DNA of 64,000 bases from Amycolatopsis acididurans (GCF_012328925.1 NZ_JAAXLS010000014.1:62001-126000); one strand, 5' to 3'; positions 15,972-25,742 are shown, counted from the stretch's first letter. Notes: generated from the letters alone by a model not told the origin. Translations and numbers: made by a program.

Positions 15972-16983
15972 ACCATGAGCCCGATTACGCCACCGGCGAA
16001 CCCGATGAGGACCATGGCGGCCATCGGCACCGCACTACCGGAACCGAACGCGCCGACCAGCGGCGAGGCGATCGCGCCGAACACGAACCGCCCGCCACCG
16101 ATGAGCGCGGACGCCGCGCCGGCGGCCTCGCGTCCGGCCTCCTGCCCGAGCGAGGTCACCGAGGGCCGCACGAACCCGAGCGAGCCGACGGCGAGGAACA
16201 GCAGCACCCAGTTGAGAACGAGCCCGCCGGCACCCCGCGAGCAACAGCACGACGAGCACCGCCGACGGGACGAGTCCACAAAGGACACCGCCGGTGAGCA
16301 GTGCGCGTGGCCGCACTCGCCCGGCGAGCCGGTTGAAGACCGTGGCGCTGGCGAGCATGCCGAGCGCGTTCGTCGCGAAGATCAGGCTGTACTGCGTTTC
16401 CGAGGCACCGTAGAGATCCTGGAACACGAACGTCGAACCGGCGATGTAGCCGAACAACGCGACACCCCGCGAAGGAGGCGACCACGACGTACCCGATCGT
16501 CGCCCGCTTCCCGAGCAGCCCCGCCATGGCCCGGAAGGTCGCGCCGATACCGCCGGCGTGCCGCCGGTCCGCGGGCAGCGACTCCCGCACAGCACCGAAC
16601 ACGCCGAGCACGAGCAGCACCCCGAACACGGCGCGCGAGACGACGATGCCGGTGGCGCCGGCGGGCGGCGATGAGCACCTCGACGTTGGGCGCGACCGCG
16701 CACGCGACCGAGAACACCACGAAGGCGGCGCTGCCGGCGAGCAGCACGGGACGCCGCCCGAGCGAGTCGCTGACCGGCCCGAACAGGATCTGCCCCAGCG
16801 CGAGGCCGACCAGGAACGTGGTCATGGACAACTGCACGTTCGCGCTGTCGGTGTGCGGTGAATCGGCCATCGCCGGAAATCCCGGCACGTACATATCGGT
16901 GGCGAACGGGGCCACCGAGGACAGCCCCGCGAGCACGATCATCAACAGCGCGGTCCGCGCCGAGCCTTTACCGCCGTGGTCAT
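15956..16983 (-). pseudogene. Decayed Bcr/CflA-type MFS drug transporter gene
   Basis: Family sequence appears in order but in changing frames. Frame A gives MIVLAGLSSVAPFATDMYVPGFP to PNVEVLIAAR (about 16950-16670). A second frame gives ATGIVVSRAVFGVLLVLG to GYVVVASFAG (about 16660-16475). A third gives GVALFGYIAGSTFVFQDLYG to VLLLAG (about 16470-16235). A fourth gives GGLVLNWVLLFLAVGSLGF to the stop at 15956. The last two shifts are each explained by one extra G in the octamer GCGGGGTG. The start codon at 16983 is out of frame with frame A. About 45 residues around TM5-6 also seem missing. Divergent from a MarR gene that presumably regulated it. Confidence 0.8.
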
Positions 16984-17034
16984 GACACCCTTCCCAGTCG
17001 GCAGCGCGCACGACCCGATCTCGACACCTCCCCC

Positions 17035-17460
17035 ATGGACGTGATCGGCTTGCTGAAGCAACTGCTCGCCCTGCACAGCGTGGCGGTCGAACCGCTGTAC
17101 GAGGGCGCGCCGGTGACCCAGCCCGAGCTGGAGGCGATGATGATGCTCCGGCACGCGCAGCGGCCCGGCATCGCGCGCACGCTCGCCGCCCAGCTCGGCC
17201 TTTCCCGCGCCGCGATGAGCAAAACGCTGGCACGACTGGAAAATCGCGGGTTCGTCGGCCGCGAGGCGAACCCGGCCGACCGGCGCGCCGCACTGGTGCG
17301 GCTCACGCCGGAGGGCGAGCGGGTGGTGGACGCGATGTTCCCGGAACAGCTCGGCATCGAGGTGGCGCTGCTCGGCGGCCTCACCGAGGACGAGCGGCGC
17401 CGCGTGCTCGACGCGCTCGAACTGCTCAAGCGGACACTGGCAGGCGCCCCGGTGCTGTGA
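17035..17460 (+). CDS. MarR family regulator
   Basis: This 141-aa protein has a winged-helix MarR domain: ARTLAAQLGLSRAAMSKTLA as the HTH, then LENRGFVGREANPADRRAAL as the wing (the conserved D-x-R core is present), and a C-terminal helix. ATG at 17035 gives a slightly short N-terminal dimer helix (MDVIGLLKQLLALHS). It is divergent from the decayed MFS gene 51 bp away, a standard regulator/exporter layout. Here the regulator is intact while its presumed target is broken. Confidence 0.9.
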   Translation: MDVIGLLKQLLALHSVAVEPLYEGAPVTQPELEAMMMLRHAQRPGIARTLAAQLGLSRAAMSKTLARLENRGFVGREANPADRRAALVRLTPEGERVVDAMFPEQLGIEVALLGGLTEDERRRVLDALELLKRTLAGAPVL

Positions 17461-17482
17461 GCCACGTCATGGGTAATGTGAA

Positions 17483-17496
17483 ACTTTCTCGAAAGT
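17483..17496. promoter_or_regulatory. Short palindrome ACTTTC-TC-GAAAGT
   Basis: A perfect 6-bp inverted repeat around TC lies 23 bp after the MarR stop and 82 bp before the start of the small peptide gene. It could be a regulator site for the peptide gene or a weak stem after marR. Confidence 0.4.
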
Positions 17497-17578
17497 GACT
17501 TAACTCGTCGGTAACACGTCTCCGATTGCATGCCCGCGTCCGGATTTGGGCGCGGAAACAGCGAGGGAGGAATTCGTC

Positions 17579-17644
17579 ATGGACCTCAACGGTCTGGTCA
17601 TCGGGTTGATCAACACGATCAGCGCCATCCTGAACGCCCTGTAA
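17579..17644 (+). CDS. 21-residue amphipathic hydrophobic peptide
   Basis: ATG at 17579 follows GAGGGAGGAATTCGTC, one of the strongest ribosome-binding sites in the window, and the frame ends at TAA 17642-17644. The peptide begins MDLNGLVIGLINTISAILNA and ends Leu. Hydrophobic residues at 3, 7, 10, 14, 17 and 21 follow a perfect 3-4 helical spacing, with Asn, Ser, Thr and Gly on the other face; Asp2 is the only charged residue. A GC-rich hairpin follows directly. I do not recognise the family. It resembles phenol-soluble-modulin-like or type I toxin-like peptides only in physical character. Confidence 0.6.
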   Translation: MDLNGLVIGLINTISAILNAL

Positions 17645-17653
17645 CGGGTGGGT

Positions 17654-17681
17654 GGGCCGGTCGCGACGATGCGGCCGGCCC
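17654..17681. terminator. GC-rich hairpin after small peptide gene
   Basis: GGGCCGG pairs with CCGGCCC, extended by CGC/GCG, around GACGAT. It starts 10 bp after the peptide stop and touches the convergent IclR gene end, so it may serve both transcripts. Confidence 0.6.
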
Positions 17682-17683
17682 GA

Positions 17684-18463
17684 CTACGACGCGGGCTGGC
17701 GCACCGCGCGCGGCGCGCCGAGATTGCGGGAAATGCCGCGCGCCGCGGCCCGTACCGCGGGCACCAGCGTGCGCGGATCGAATCCTTCCGCGGGCACGAC
17801 GATCGAGATCGCGGCGACCACGTCGTCCTCCGAGCCGTAGACGGGAGCCGCGACCGACATCGACACCATCTCCACCTGCCGGTCGCTGATCACGAACCCG
17901 TCCCGGCGCACGTCGGCCAGCGCGTGCCGCAACTGTTCGGACGAGCAGATCGTCCTTGGCGTGTACCGCTTCAGCGGGCGGCCGAGGTACTCCTCCTGAA
18001 CGTCGACCGGCGCGTTGGCGAGCAGCACGAGCCCGACTCCCGTCGCGTGCGCGGCGAGACGCCCGCCCGCCCGGGACACCACGCTCACCGCATGCCGCCC
18101 CGAGATGCGCTCGACGTAGACGACATCGGGCACGTCGAGCACCGCGAGCTGCACGTTCTCGTGGGTGGCCTCGTACAGGTCCTCCAGGAACGGCATCGCG
18201 CTCTCGCGCAGCCCCATCCCCCGCGCCGAGAGCGAGGCGACCTCCCACAACCACAGGCCGACGCGGTACAGCCCGTCGTCCTGGCGCTCCAGCGCACCCC
18301 GCCGGGCCAGCTCGCCGACGATGCGGTGCGTCGTGGACAGCGCGAGCCCCGCCCGGCGGCTCAACTCGGACAGACTCAGCGCGGGCCGGTCCGTGCTGAA
18401 CGCCCCGAGAACGTTCAGCACCCGGTCGACAACCGTTGGCGCCTGTGCCGAGTTGTGCCGCAT
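17684..18463 (-). CDS. IclR family regulator
   Basis: This 259-aa protein has an N-terminal winged helix (LSLSELSRRAGLALSTTHRI, residues ~30-50) and a C-terminal IclR effector domain (LAVLDVPDVVYVERISG; AAHATGVGLVLLA; DGFVISDRQVEMVSMSVAAPV; VAAISIVVPAE). It lies 14 bp downstream of the MetE-like gene on the same strand and may be co-transcribed with it. The ligand cannot be told from sequence. Confidence 0.93.
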   Translation of the reverse strand: MRHNSAQAPTVVDRVLNVLGAFSTDRPALSLSELSRRAGLALSTTHRIVGELARRGALERQDDGLYRVGLWLWEVASLSARGMGLRESAMPFLEDLYEATHENVQLAVLDVPDVVYVERISGRHAVSVVSRAGGRLAAHATGVGLVLLANAPVDVQEEYLGRPLKRYTPRTICSSEQLRHALADVRRDGFVISDRQVEMVSMSVAAPVYGSEDDVVAAISIVVPAEGFDPRTLVPAVRAAARGISRNLGAPRAVRQPAS

Positions 18464-18477
18464 TGATTCAGGCTAGA

Positions 18478-19599
18478 TCAGCCCCACACCGATCGAGCCG
18501 TCTCCACGATGCGTTCCAGTTTGGCCTTCTGCTGGTCCACGGTGAGGTCGTTGCCCTCCTCGGTGGAGGAGAAGCCGCACTGCGGGGACAGGCACAGCTG
18601 GTCGATGTCGACGTACTTGGCCGCGGCTTCGATTCGCGCGCGCAGCGAGTCCACGGTCTCCAGTTCGCCGCGCTTCGTCGTGACCAGGCCGAGCACCACG
18701 TGCTTGCCCTTCGGCACGAACCTCAGCGGTTCGAAGCCGCCGGAGCGCTCGTCGTCGAACTCCAGGAAGTAGCCGTCCACGTTCAGCTCGTTGAACAGTG
18801 CGTCGGCCACGAAGTCGTAGCCGCCGGAGGCGACCCAGGAGGACCGGAAGTTGCCGCGGCACAGGTGCGTCGTCACGGTCAGGCCGGCAGGCCGGCCGGC
18901 GAGTGCGGCGTTCATCGTCTTGATGTTGCGCACGTGCTGCTTGTCCGGATCGCCGCCCATCTTCGCCACGAGCGCGCGCTGTTCGGGGTCGTTGAGGTAG
19001 GCCAGGCTCGTGTCGTCGAGTTGCAGATACGTGCAGCCCAGCTCGGCCATGCCCGCGATCTCCTTGGCGTAGGCCGCGGCGAGATCGTCGTAGAACTCCT
19101 CCAGGTCGGGATACACCGACTGCGACACCGCGGCCCGGCCGCCGCGGTAATAGATCATGCTGGGCGAGGGGATCGTCTGCTTCGGCGTCACGCTGGGGTC
19201 CACAATGGACTTCAGGAAGGAGAAGTACTCGCCGAAGATCACGCCGTCGAGGCCGACCTTGTCGTCGACCTTCAGCCCGGCCGGGCTGAACTCGATGTCG
19301 CCGGCCGCGTTGTGGAACTTGACGTGCAGCTTCTCCTCGCTCTTGCCGACGCCGTGCAGCTGGTAGATGAAGTCCATGTGCCACGACGCGCGCCGGAACT
19401 CCCCGTCGGTGGCCGACCGCAGCCCGGCGGAACGCTGCAGTTCCACGACGTCGCGGATGGCGCTGTCCTCGACCTCACGCAGCGCCTCGGCGGTGATCAC
19501 TCCCTTCGCGTACTCCTCGCGAGCCCGGTGCAGTTCGGCGGGGCGGAGCAGGCTGCCGACGTGGTCGGCCCGGAACGGCGGTGTCGTGCGCGCAGTCAT
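18478..19599 (-). CDS. MetE C-terminal-like cobalamin-independent methyltransferase
   Basis: This 373-aa protein is of the short MetE/YxjG-like group, equivalent to the catalytic half of MetE (a TIM barrel that moves a methyl group to a thiol such as homocysteine). It begins FRADHVGSLLRP, has TDGEFRRASWHMDF, a QLDDTSLAYL strand, and the zinc ligands THLCRGN (His, Cys) and CLSPQCGFSS (last Cys). It lacks the N-terminal folate-binding half of full-length MetE, so the methyl donor is uncertain. ATG at 19599 gives the family N-terminus. Possible operon with the IclR gene. Confidence 0.88.
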   Translation of the reverse strand: MTARTTPPFRADHVGSLLRPAELHRAREEYAKGVITAEALREVEDSAIRDVVELQRSAGLRSATDGEFRRASWHMDFIYQLHGVGKSEEKLHVKFHNAAGDIEFSPAGLKVDDKVGLDGVIFGEYFSFLKSIVDPSVTPKQTIPSPSMIYYRGGRAAVSQSVYPDLEEFYDDLAAAYAKEIAGMAELGCTYLQLDDTSLAYLNDPEQRALVAKMGGDPDKQHVRNIKTMNAALAGRPAGLTVTTHLCRGNFRSSWVASGGYDFVADALFNELNVDGYFLEFDDERSGGFEPLRFVPKGKHVVLGLVTTKRGELETVDSLRARIEAAAKYVDIDQLCLSPQCGFSSTEEGNDLTVDQQKAKLERIVETARSVWG

Positions 19600-19664
19600 G
19601 GCCCGATCCTGGAACAGCGCACGGCCCGGGGCAACCCGCCTTCCACGGGGCGGCAAACCCCTTG

Positions 19665-21584
19665 TCAACCGACGTGCACGAGGGGCCTGCGCTCCGGGTC
19701 CTTCTCCGCGCGCCGCAGCACCTCACGCGTGACGGGCGGAATGTCGCCGTCGCCGAAGATCAGGTACCGGCCGATCGCCTTGAACGGGTTGTCCTCGGTC
19801 CAGCCGAAGTACACGTGCGGCCGCAGCCCGGTCTCGTCGCGGATCTGCAGCAGGATCGCCGCGATGGCGTTGGCGATCGACGCGCTCTGCACGCGCAGGA
19901 CCAGGTAGCCGTACCGCTTCTCGCCCTGGACGTAGAGGGTCGACTCGAACTCCGAGGCGTCGGTGACGGTCACCTCGAGGAAGATCGGCTCCGAATCGCG
20001 CGGAATGTGGCTGTTCTCCCGCGCTTCCCGCGCCTTGTCGCGGTATTCGGCTTCGTCGCGCGCGTCCGGCTCGTTCGCGATGATCCGGATGTTGCCGCGC
20101 CCCTTGGCCTTGGCGATGATCCGTTTCGCCGCCGCGTCGAAGCTGACCTGCTCGACGCGCAGTTCCAGCGAGCGGGTCGCCCTCGACACCAGCGAGGTCG
20201 TGATGATCGCGACGATGAAGAACGCGGCGATCTTGACGCCGTCCGGCCGTTCCAGGACGTTCGCGATCGTCGTGTAGAAGAACACCAGTGTGATCACGAG
20301 GTAGGCGATGAACGCGCCACGCTGCCGCTGCCGGTAGGCGGCCAGCGTCACCGCGAGCGCCGCCGAGGAGATCAGCACCAGCACCCCGGTCGCGTAGGCA
20401 CCGCCCTGCTTGTCGACGTTCGCGTCGAAGATCCAGGTGATCACGAACGCGATGGCCGAGATCACGATGACCAGCGGCCGGGTCGCGGCCGCCCAGTCGG
20501 GCGCCATCCCGTAGCGCGGCAGGTACCGCGGAACGAGGTTGAGCAGGCCCGCCATCGCCGAGGCACCGGCGAACCACAGGATCGCGATCGTGCTGACGTC
20601 GTAGACCGTGCCGAACGCGCTGCCGAGGTAGTTGTGCGCGAGATAAGCCAGCGCGCGGCCGCTCGCCTTTCCGCCCTCGCCGAACTCCTCCTGCGGGATC
20701 AGCACAGTCGTGACGAAACTGCTGGTGATCAGGAACACGCTCATGATCAGCGCGGCCGTGGTGAGCAGCTTGCGCGTGTTGCGGATGCGGCCCCGCGGCT
20801 CGGCGTCGGTGTCGCCGCTCTGCCCGCGTACGAGCGGCATGACCGACACCCCGGTCTCGAAGCCGGACAGGCCGAGCGCGAGCTTCGGGAAGACGATGAG
20901 CGAGACCCCGATCATGGCCCACACGCTGCTGTGCTGGCTGACCAGCATGTTCTGCCAGTCCACGATCAGGTGCGAGCTGGTGATGACGTGGATCAGCGCG
21001 TCGGTCACCACGACCAGGTTCAGCACCAGGTACACCGCGACCAGCCCGACCGCGAGCCCGATGGCCTCGGCGAACCCCTTGAGGAACACCGCGCCGAGCA
21101 ACGCGATCAGCACGAGCGTGATGAGCATGTTCTCGCCGCGCAGGAAGCTCGGGATGAACGGGTTCTCCACGGCGTGCGCGGCCGCATCCGCCGCGGACAG
21201 CGTGATGGTGATGACGAAGTCGGTCGCGGCGAAGCCGAGCAGGGCCAGCACCAGCAGCTTGCCCTTCCACCGCGACAGCAGGCGTTCCAGCATCGCCAGC
21301 GACCCCTGCCCACGCGGGCTCTCGGCGGCGACGCGCCGGTAGATCGGGAGTGCGCCGGCGAGCGTCAGGAGGATGAGCACGATCGTCGCGACCGGCGAGA
21401 GCAGCCCGGCCGCGAGGGCCGCGATGCCCGGCTGGTAGCCGAGTGTGGAGAAGTAGTCGACGCCGGTGAGGCACATGACCTTCCACCACGGATGGTCACG
21501 TTCGGTCCGCTGCTCGCGTCCGCTGCCCTTGAACTGCTGGGCGCGCTTGTGCTCGCCTTCGAGCAGCCATTCCCGCACTGTCAC
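19665..21584 (-). CDS. APC-superfamily permease with cytoplasmic C-terminal domain
   Basis: This 639-aa protein has a short basic N-terminus, about 12 TM helices (starting [61 protein letters not shown]), then a soluble domain of about 200 residues ([20 protein letters not shown] onward). The arrangement matches KimA-type potassium importers and related amino-acid transporters. Substrate is not decided: potassium or an amino acid are both possible. It is the upstream neighbour of the MetE-like gene (66 bp gap). Confidence 0.82.
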   Translation of the reverse strand: MTVREWLLEGEHKRAQQFKGSGREQRTERDHPWWKVMCLTGVDYFSTLGYQPGIAALAAGLLSPVATIVLILLTLAGALPIYRRVAAESPRGQGSLAMLERLLSRWKGKLLVLALLGFAATDFVITITLSAADAAAHAVENPFIPSFLRGENMLITLVLIALLGAVFLKGFAEAIGLAVGLVAVYLVLNLVVVTDALIHVITSSHLIVDWQNMLVSQHSSVWAMIGVSLIVFPKLALGLSGFETGVSVMPLVRGQSGDTDAEPRGRIRNTRKLLTTAALIMSVFLITSSFVTTVLIPQEEFGEGGKASGRALAYLAHNYLGSAFGTVYDVSTIAILWFAGASAMAGLLNLVPRYLPRYGMAPDWAAATRPLVIVISAIAFVITWIFDANVDKQGGAYATGVLVLISSAALAVTLAAYRQRQRGAFIAYLVITLVFFYTTIANVLERPDGVKIAAFFIVAIITTSLVSRATRSLELRVEQVSFDAAAKRIIAKAKGRGNIRIIANEPDARDEAEYRDKAREARENSHIPRDSEPIFLEVTVTDASEFESTLYVQGEKRYGYLVLRVQSASIANAIAAILLQIRDETGLRPHVYFGWTEDNPFKAIGRYLIFGDGDIPPVTREVLRRAEKDPERRPLVHVG

Positions 21585-21629
21585 GCCTCACACCTACCAC
21601 CCGCGCCCGGTCCCCGCTGAGGTCCGTGA

Positions 21630-21665
21630 GGACCCCCTCACCACGCAGGCGGTGTGAGAGGGTCC
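21630..21665 (-). terminator. Terminator-like hairpin after ketoacyl synthase gene
   Basis: GGACCC-CTCAC pairs with GTGAG-GGGTCC around a 12-nt loop, 15 bp after the synthase stop. Confidence 0.65.
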
Positions 21666-21679
21666 ACACGGCATCCTCA

Positions 21680-22843
21680 TCAGGCGGGCGGGCCGATGAC
21701 GACCACGGAGTTGTGGCCGCCCATGCCGAGCGAGGACTTCACGGTGAGCCCGTCGCCGACCGGCGTGCGGCCGTTCAGCAACTGCGGATGACCGGGGGCG
21801 ACCGGCACGGGTGCCGGGACGTAGCCGCGGTCGTAGCTCATCGCCGTGACCGCCACCTCCACCGCGGACGCCGCGCCCTGACAGTGCCCGACGAGCGGTT
21901 TCACCGAGTAGAGCCCGGTCTCGGGACTGAAGAACTCCTCCAGCATCGTCGCCTCGGCACGGTCGCACTGGGCGGTGCCCGGGCCGTGCGCGTTGTGGTA
22001 GCGGATCGCCGATGCCGGCACGCGCGCGTTGTCGAGCGCGTCCCGGAAACAGCCGCGGACCTGGGTCAGTTCCGGATCGACCGACGTCACGTGGTGCGCG
22101 TCGTGCGACATCGCCCCGCCGAGGGTGAGCGCGTAGGGACGGCTCGCCCGGCGGGACAGCACGAACGAGACGGCCGCCTCGCCCGCCGGGAACCCGCGGC
22201 TGCCCTCCTGGAACGGACGGCAGACCTCGAGCGGTTCGTCGTCGACCACCGCGACGCCGAGCCGGACGAAGTGCAGCACGTTCTCCGGGGTGGCCGACAG
22301 GTCGGTTGCGACGAACACCACATCGTCCACGATTCCCGCGTCCAGCCAGGCCTTCGCGGTGAGCAACCCTGCGTTACCGGAAGCGCACATAGCGGACACG
22401 TTCATCGCGGGCCCGTGGAAACCGAACTCCTGCATGAACGTCGACATCGGAGTCGACGGCATGAGCGCCAGATACTCCCTCGGTTTGAGGCTCGTCTCAC
22501 GCTTGAGGTAGAAGTCCTTCCACAGGTCCACTTCGCCGAGTACGACGGCGTGCAGCAGGCCCACGCGCCTTCCGGGCTGCCAGCCACGGTCGCCCGCGTC
22601 GGCGATCGCCTCCCGCGCCGCGGCCCGCATCGCCCGCGAGAACCGGCTCGGGCCGTCCATCGGGTCGCCACCGTCGGCAACCTTCGCAACCCACACGGAT
22701 TCGCTCCGGTCGGCTCCGTAGCCACCCTCCAAAGTGGCCGCGTGCTTACCCTCCGTCAACCCGTCCCAGAACAACTCCCGGCCCCAGCCGTAGCCGGTGA
22801 CGGTGCCGATACCGCAGATTCCAACTTGTTGCGAGTCCATCAC
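21680..22843 (-). CDS. Beta-ketoacyl synthase, stand-alone
   Basis: This 387-aa thiolase-fold condensing enzyme has the Cys-His-His triad: nucleophile in VSAMCASGNAG, His in YHNAHGPGTAQCD (the usual NAHGTGT with P for the first T), and His in KPLVGHCQGAASA. Start MMDSQQVGICGIGTVTGYGWG. A good site (AAGGAGGGGCGAG) precedes ATG. There is no acyl carrier protein, chain-length factor or ketoreductase nearby, so it is not part of a visible type II PKS cluster. Several positions (CDRAE, MSHDAHH) match KAS II, but substrate is unknown. Confidence 0.88.
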   Translation of the reverse strand: MMDSQQVGICGIGTVTGYGWGRELFWDGLTEGKHAATLEGGYGADRSESVWVAKVADGGDPMDGPSRFSRAMRAAAREAIADAGDRGWQPGRRVGLLHAVVLGEVDLWKDFYLKRETSLKPREYLALMPSTPMSTFMQEFGFHGPAMNVSAMCASGNAGLLTAKAWLDAGIVDDVVFVATDLSATPENVLHFVRLGVAVVDDEPLEVCRPFQEGSRGFPAGEAAVSFVLSRRASRPYALTLGGAMSHDAHHVTSVDPELTQVRGCFRDALDNARVPASAIRYHNAHGPGTAQCDRAEATMLEEFFSPETGLYSVKPLVGHCQGAASAVEVAVTAMSYDRGYVPAPVPVAPGHPQLLNGRTPVGDGLTVKSSLGMGGHNSVVVIGPPA

Positions 22844-23033
22844 ACTCGCCCCTCCTTGTGGTTACCTCTACGATCCATTCGGGACCGAATGGACCTATAG
22901 GGCCAACGACCAGCGGCTTCGGGGCTTTTGCCGTGGCAAGCTGGTATCGACGGGAAGGGTGCGTTCAACCCACAGGGCTTCCTCCAAACGGAGTAGCAGC
23001 GGCTCACGCGGTAATCGGCGGATCGGACGGACG

Positions 23034-25742
23034 ATGGAGGCAAACGCCAACAGCATCGATCACGAACAGGTGATCGACCTGGCGCTGTCCGCCGAGCGTG
23101 CGGTCATCTGGCAGCTGGACTTCACCACCGATGTGCTGTCCTGGCGGGACGGGCTCGACTCCCTGCTGGAGCTTCCCGGTGCTTCCGAGGAACAGCTGCG
23201 TACCACCCTGATCCGGCTGACCGAACCCCTCATGGTCGCCGCGCGTACCACCGAGACCTGGCAGGACCTGGAGCTGGAGCAGCAGTACCGGACCCCGGCC
23301 GGCAAGCCGCAGTGGCTGCGGTTCCGCGCCCGCCGGCGCGACGACAAGCTCATCGGCATCGTGAACAACGTCACCGACCGGCACGAGGACCGCCAGGAAC
23401 TCGCCGACCTCGCCGACCGCTATCGCCTGCTGATCGAGTTGAGCCCGGACGCGATCGCCGTGCACCAGGACGGGCTGGTCACCTACGCCAATCCCGCCGC
23501 GGGCAAGTTCGCCGGCCTGGCCACCGGGAACGACCTGATCGGCAGGCCGATCACCGATTTCGTCTCGCCGGAGTCGGTGCCCGAGATGGTGGGGCGGCTC
23601 GCCAAGCTGACCGTGCCCGGCGCCACCAGCGAACCGTCCGAGGCGATCTTCGTGCGCTCCGACAAAATCACCTTCCCCATGGAGGTCGTGTCGGTGCGCA
23701 CCACCTGGGCCGGACAGCCCGCCTACCAGGTGATCATGCGCGACGTCAGCGCACAGCGTGCCGCCGAGGCCGCGCTGCGTTACCAGGCCGCGCTGGTCGA
23801 GCACGTCAGCGACGCGATCATCGCCACCGACGCCGAGGGCAGGGTGCGAAGCTGGAACCCGGCGGCGGAGGCGATCTACGGACTGCCTTCGGACGAGGCA
23901 CGCGGGCATCCGGTCGGCGAGCTGGTCGGCACCGCGCTGGATCCCTCCGCCGTGGTCGCCGACGGCGGTGTCGTGCAGACGACGCATCGCGCCGCCGACG
24001 GCCGGGCGCTGACGGTGCGGGTTTCGGCGTCCGAAATGGACGGTGGGTACGTGCTGGTGTGCGCGGACGAAACCGCCCGCCGCCGGGCCGAGCAGCAGTA
24101 CAGCACCGTGGTCGCCTCGCTCGACGAAGGCGTACTCGTGATCGGCCCGAACGGCCTCGTGGTCTCCGCCAACCCCGCCGCCGAACGCATCCTCGGCGCG
24201 CCCGAGTCCCTGATGCTCGGCTCCTCGCCGCACGAATGGCCGCTCTACGACGAAGCCGGGCGGCGGCTCGACCCGGTCGATTACCCGTCGGCGCAACTGC
24301 GGCGCACGGGAGGCAAGCAGCAGGGCCGGGTGCTGCGGGTGCGGCGGCGCGACGGGCGCGAAGTGTGGCTGTCGCTGTCCTGCCGCGCGCTCAACCCCGA
24401 AGACATCGGATCCACTTCGTACGTGCTGTCCTTCACCGACATCACCGAACGCCGCGCGATCGGGGAGCGTCTCGAACACGACGCGACCCACGATCCGCTG
24501 ACGGGGCTGGCCAACCGCTCGCTCGTGCTGGACAAGCTCACCGGCCTGCTGCACGGGCAGGATCGCAAGCCGACCGCGGTGCTGTTCATCGACCTCGACA
24601 AGTTCAAGGTCATCAACGACTCGCTCGGCCATTCCATCGGCGACACCGTGCTGAAGATCTCCGGCGACCGGCTGCGCCGCGCCGTGCGGAGCACCGACGT
24701 CGTGGGACGGCTCGGCGGCGACGAGTTCGTCGTGCTGGCCGCCGACATGCGTGGCGAGCCGGAGGTGCGGGCGCTCGCGGAGAACCTACGCGATTCGCTG
24801 ACCCGGCCGGTGTCGGCGGACGGGCGGAAGCTGCACGTGGACGCCAGCATCGGCATCGTGCTGGCCACCCCCGGCGACCAGCGCACCGCGGACGAGCTGC
24901 TGCGCGACGCCGATGTGGCCATGTACCAGGCGAAAACGCTCGGCCGCAGCCGGTACGAGTTCTTCAACGTCGAGCTGCGGATGCGGTTGCAGCGGCGGTT
25001 GCGGCTGGAGCAGGACCTGCGCGACGCCGTGCGGCGCGGGCGATTGTGGGCGGCCTACCAGCCGGTCGTGGACCTGCGGACGAACGAGACGGTCGCGGTC
25101 GAGGGACTGCTGCGGTGGACGCACCCGGTGCACGGGCCGGTCTCGCCCACCGAGTTCATCCCGATGGCCGAGGAGAGCGACCTGATCAACCTGCTCGGCG
25201 CGCACGTGCTGCGGGAGACCACCAAGGAGGTCGCGGCCCGCCGGGCCGACGGCATCGACGTCGATCTGAAGATCAACCTGTCGACCCGCCAGCTCGACGA
25301 CGCGAGCCTCGTGCTGGCCATCGAAGCCGCGCTGGCGAGCACCGGGCTGCCGCCGTCCGCGCTGTGCCTGGAGATCACCGAGAGCGCGCTGATGCGCGAC
25401 GCCGCGCTGGCGGGCGAAACCCTCGCGGCGCTACGGAATCTGGGCGTCCGGCTGGCGATCGACGATTTCGGCACCGGCTACTCGTCCCTGGCGCAGCTGC
25501 ACAAGCTCACCCTGGACACGTTGAAGATCGACCGCTCGTTCGTCACCGGCCTCGGCGAGTCCGCCGACGCGGAGGCGATCGTGACCAGCATCATCGCGAT
25601 GGCGCACGCGGTGAACCTGACGGTCGTCGCCGAGGGTGTGGAGACCGAGAAACAGCTGGAAGTACTCAAGGCGCTGGACTGCGATCAGGCGCAGGGCTAC
25701 TACTTCGGGAAACCTCAGCCCGCGCACAAACTCTGGCCCTAG
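23034..25742 (+). CDS. PAS-PAS-PAS-GGDEF-EAL cyclic-di-GMP protein
   Basis: This 902-aa cytoplasmic protein starts with a PAS-like N-terminus and at least three PAS domains in all (around LLIELSPDAIAVHQDGLVTY, HVSDAIIATDAEGRVRSW and VVASLDEGVLVIGPNGLVV). A GGDEF domain follows with intact catalytic loop RLGGDEF, then an EAL domain with EGL (VAVEGLLRW) in place of EAL, and the loop DDFGTGYSSL, EITES and AEGVET. The synthase site looks active; the phosphodiesterase metal and loop residues are mostly kept. The start is ATG at 23034, where the PAS-like sequence begins. It overlaps the convergent MFS gene by 77 bp. Confidence 0.94.
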   Translation: MEANANSIDHEQVIDLALSAERAVIWQLDFTTDVLSWRDGLDSLLELPGASEEQLRTTLIRLTEPLMVAARTTETWQDLELEQQYRTPAGKPQWLRFRARRRDDKLIGIVNNVTDRHEDRQELADLADRYRLLIELSPDAIAVHQDGLVTYANPAAGKFAGLATGNDLIGRPITDFVSPESVPEMVGRLAKLTVPGATSEPSEAIFVRSDKITFPMEVVSVRTTWAGQPAYQVIMRDVSAQRAAEAALRYQAALVEHVSDAIIATDAEGRVRSWNPAAEAIYGLPSDEARGHPVGELVGTALDPSAVVADGGVVQTTHRAADGRALTVRVSASEMDGGYVLVCADETARRRAEQQYSTVVASLDEGVLVIGPNGLVVSANPAAERILGAPESLMLGSSPHEWPLYDEAGRRLDPVDYPSAQLRRTGGKQQGRVLRVRRRDGREVWLSLSCRALNPEDIGSTSYVLSFTDITERRAIGERLEHDATHDPLTGLANRSLVLDKLTGLLHGQDRKPTAVLFIDLDKFKVINDSLGHSIGDTVLKISGDRLRRAVRSTDVVGRLGGDEFVVLAADMRGEPEVRALAENLRDSLTRPVSADGRKLHVDASIGIVLATPGDQRTADELLRDADVAMYQAKTLGRSRYEFFNVELRMRLQRRLRLEQDLRDAVRRGRLWAAYQPVVDLRTNETVAVEGLLRWTHPVHGPVSPTEFIPMAEESDLINLLGAHVLRETTKEVAARRADGIDVDLKINLSTRQLDDASLVLAIEAALASTGLPPSALCLEITESALMRDAALAGETLAALRNLGVRLAIDDFGTGYSSLAQLHKLTLDTLKIDRSFVTGLGESADAEAIVTSIIAMAHAVNLTVVAEGVETEKQLEVLKALDCDQAQGYYFGKPQPAHKLWP

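Noticed and set aside
16858..17034. N-terminal extension of the MarR gene
   Set aside because: The upstream residues are Arg/Pro-rich and fall in the divergent MFS gene; the MarR fold begins at the ATG at 17035.
19581..21620. 679-codon plus-strand frame opposite the permease gene
   Set aside because: Arg/Asp/His-rich antisense of a clear TM protein; no ribosome-binding site or domain.
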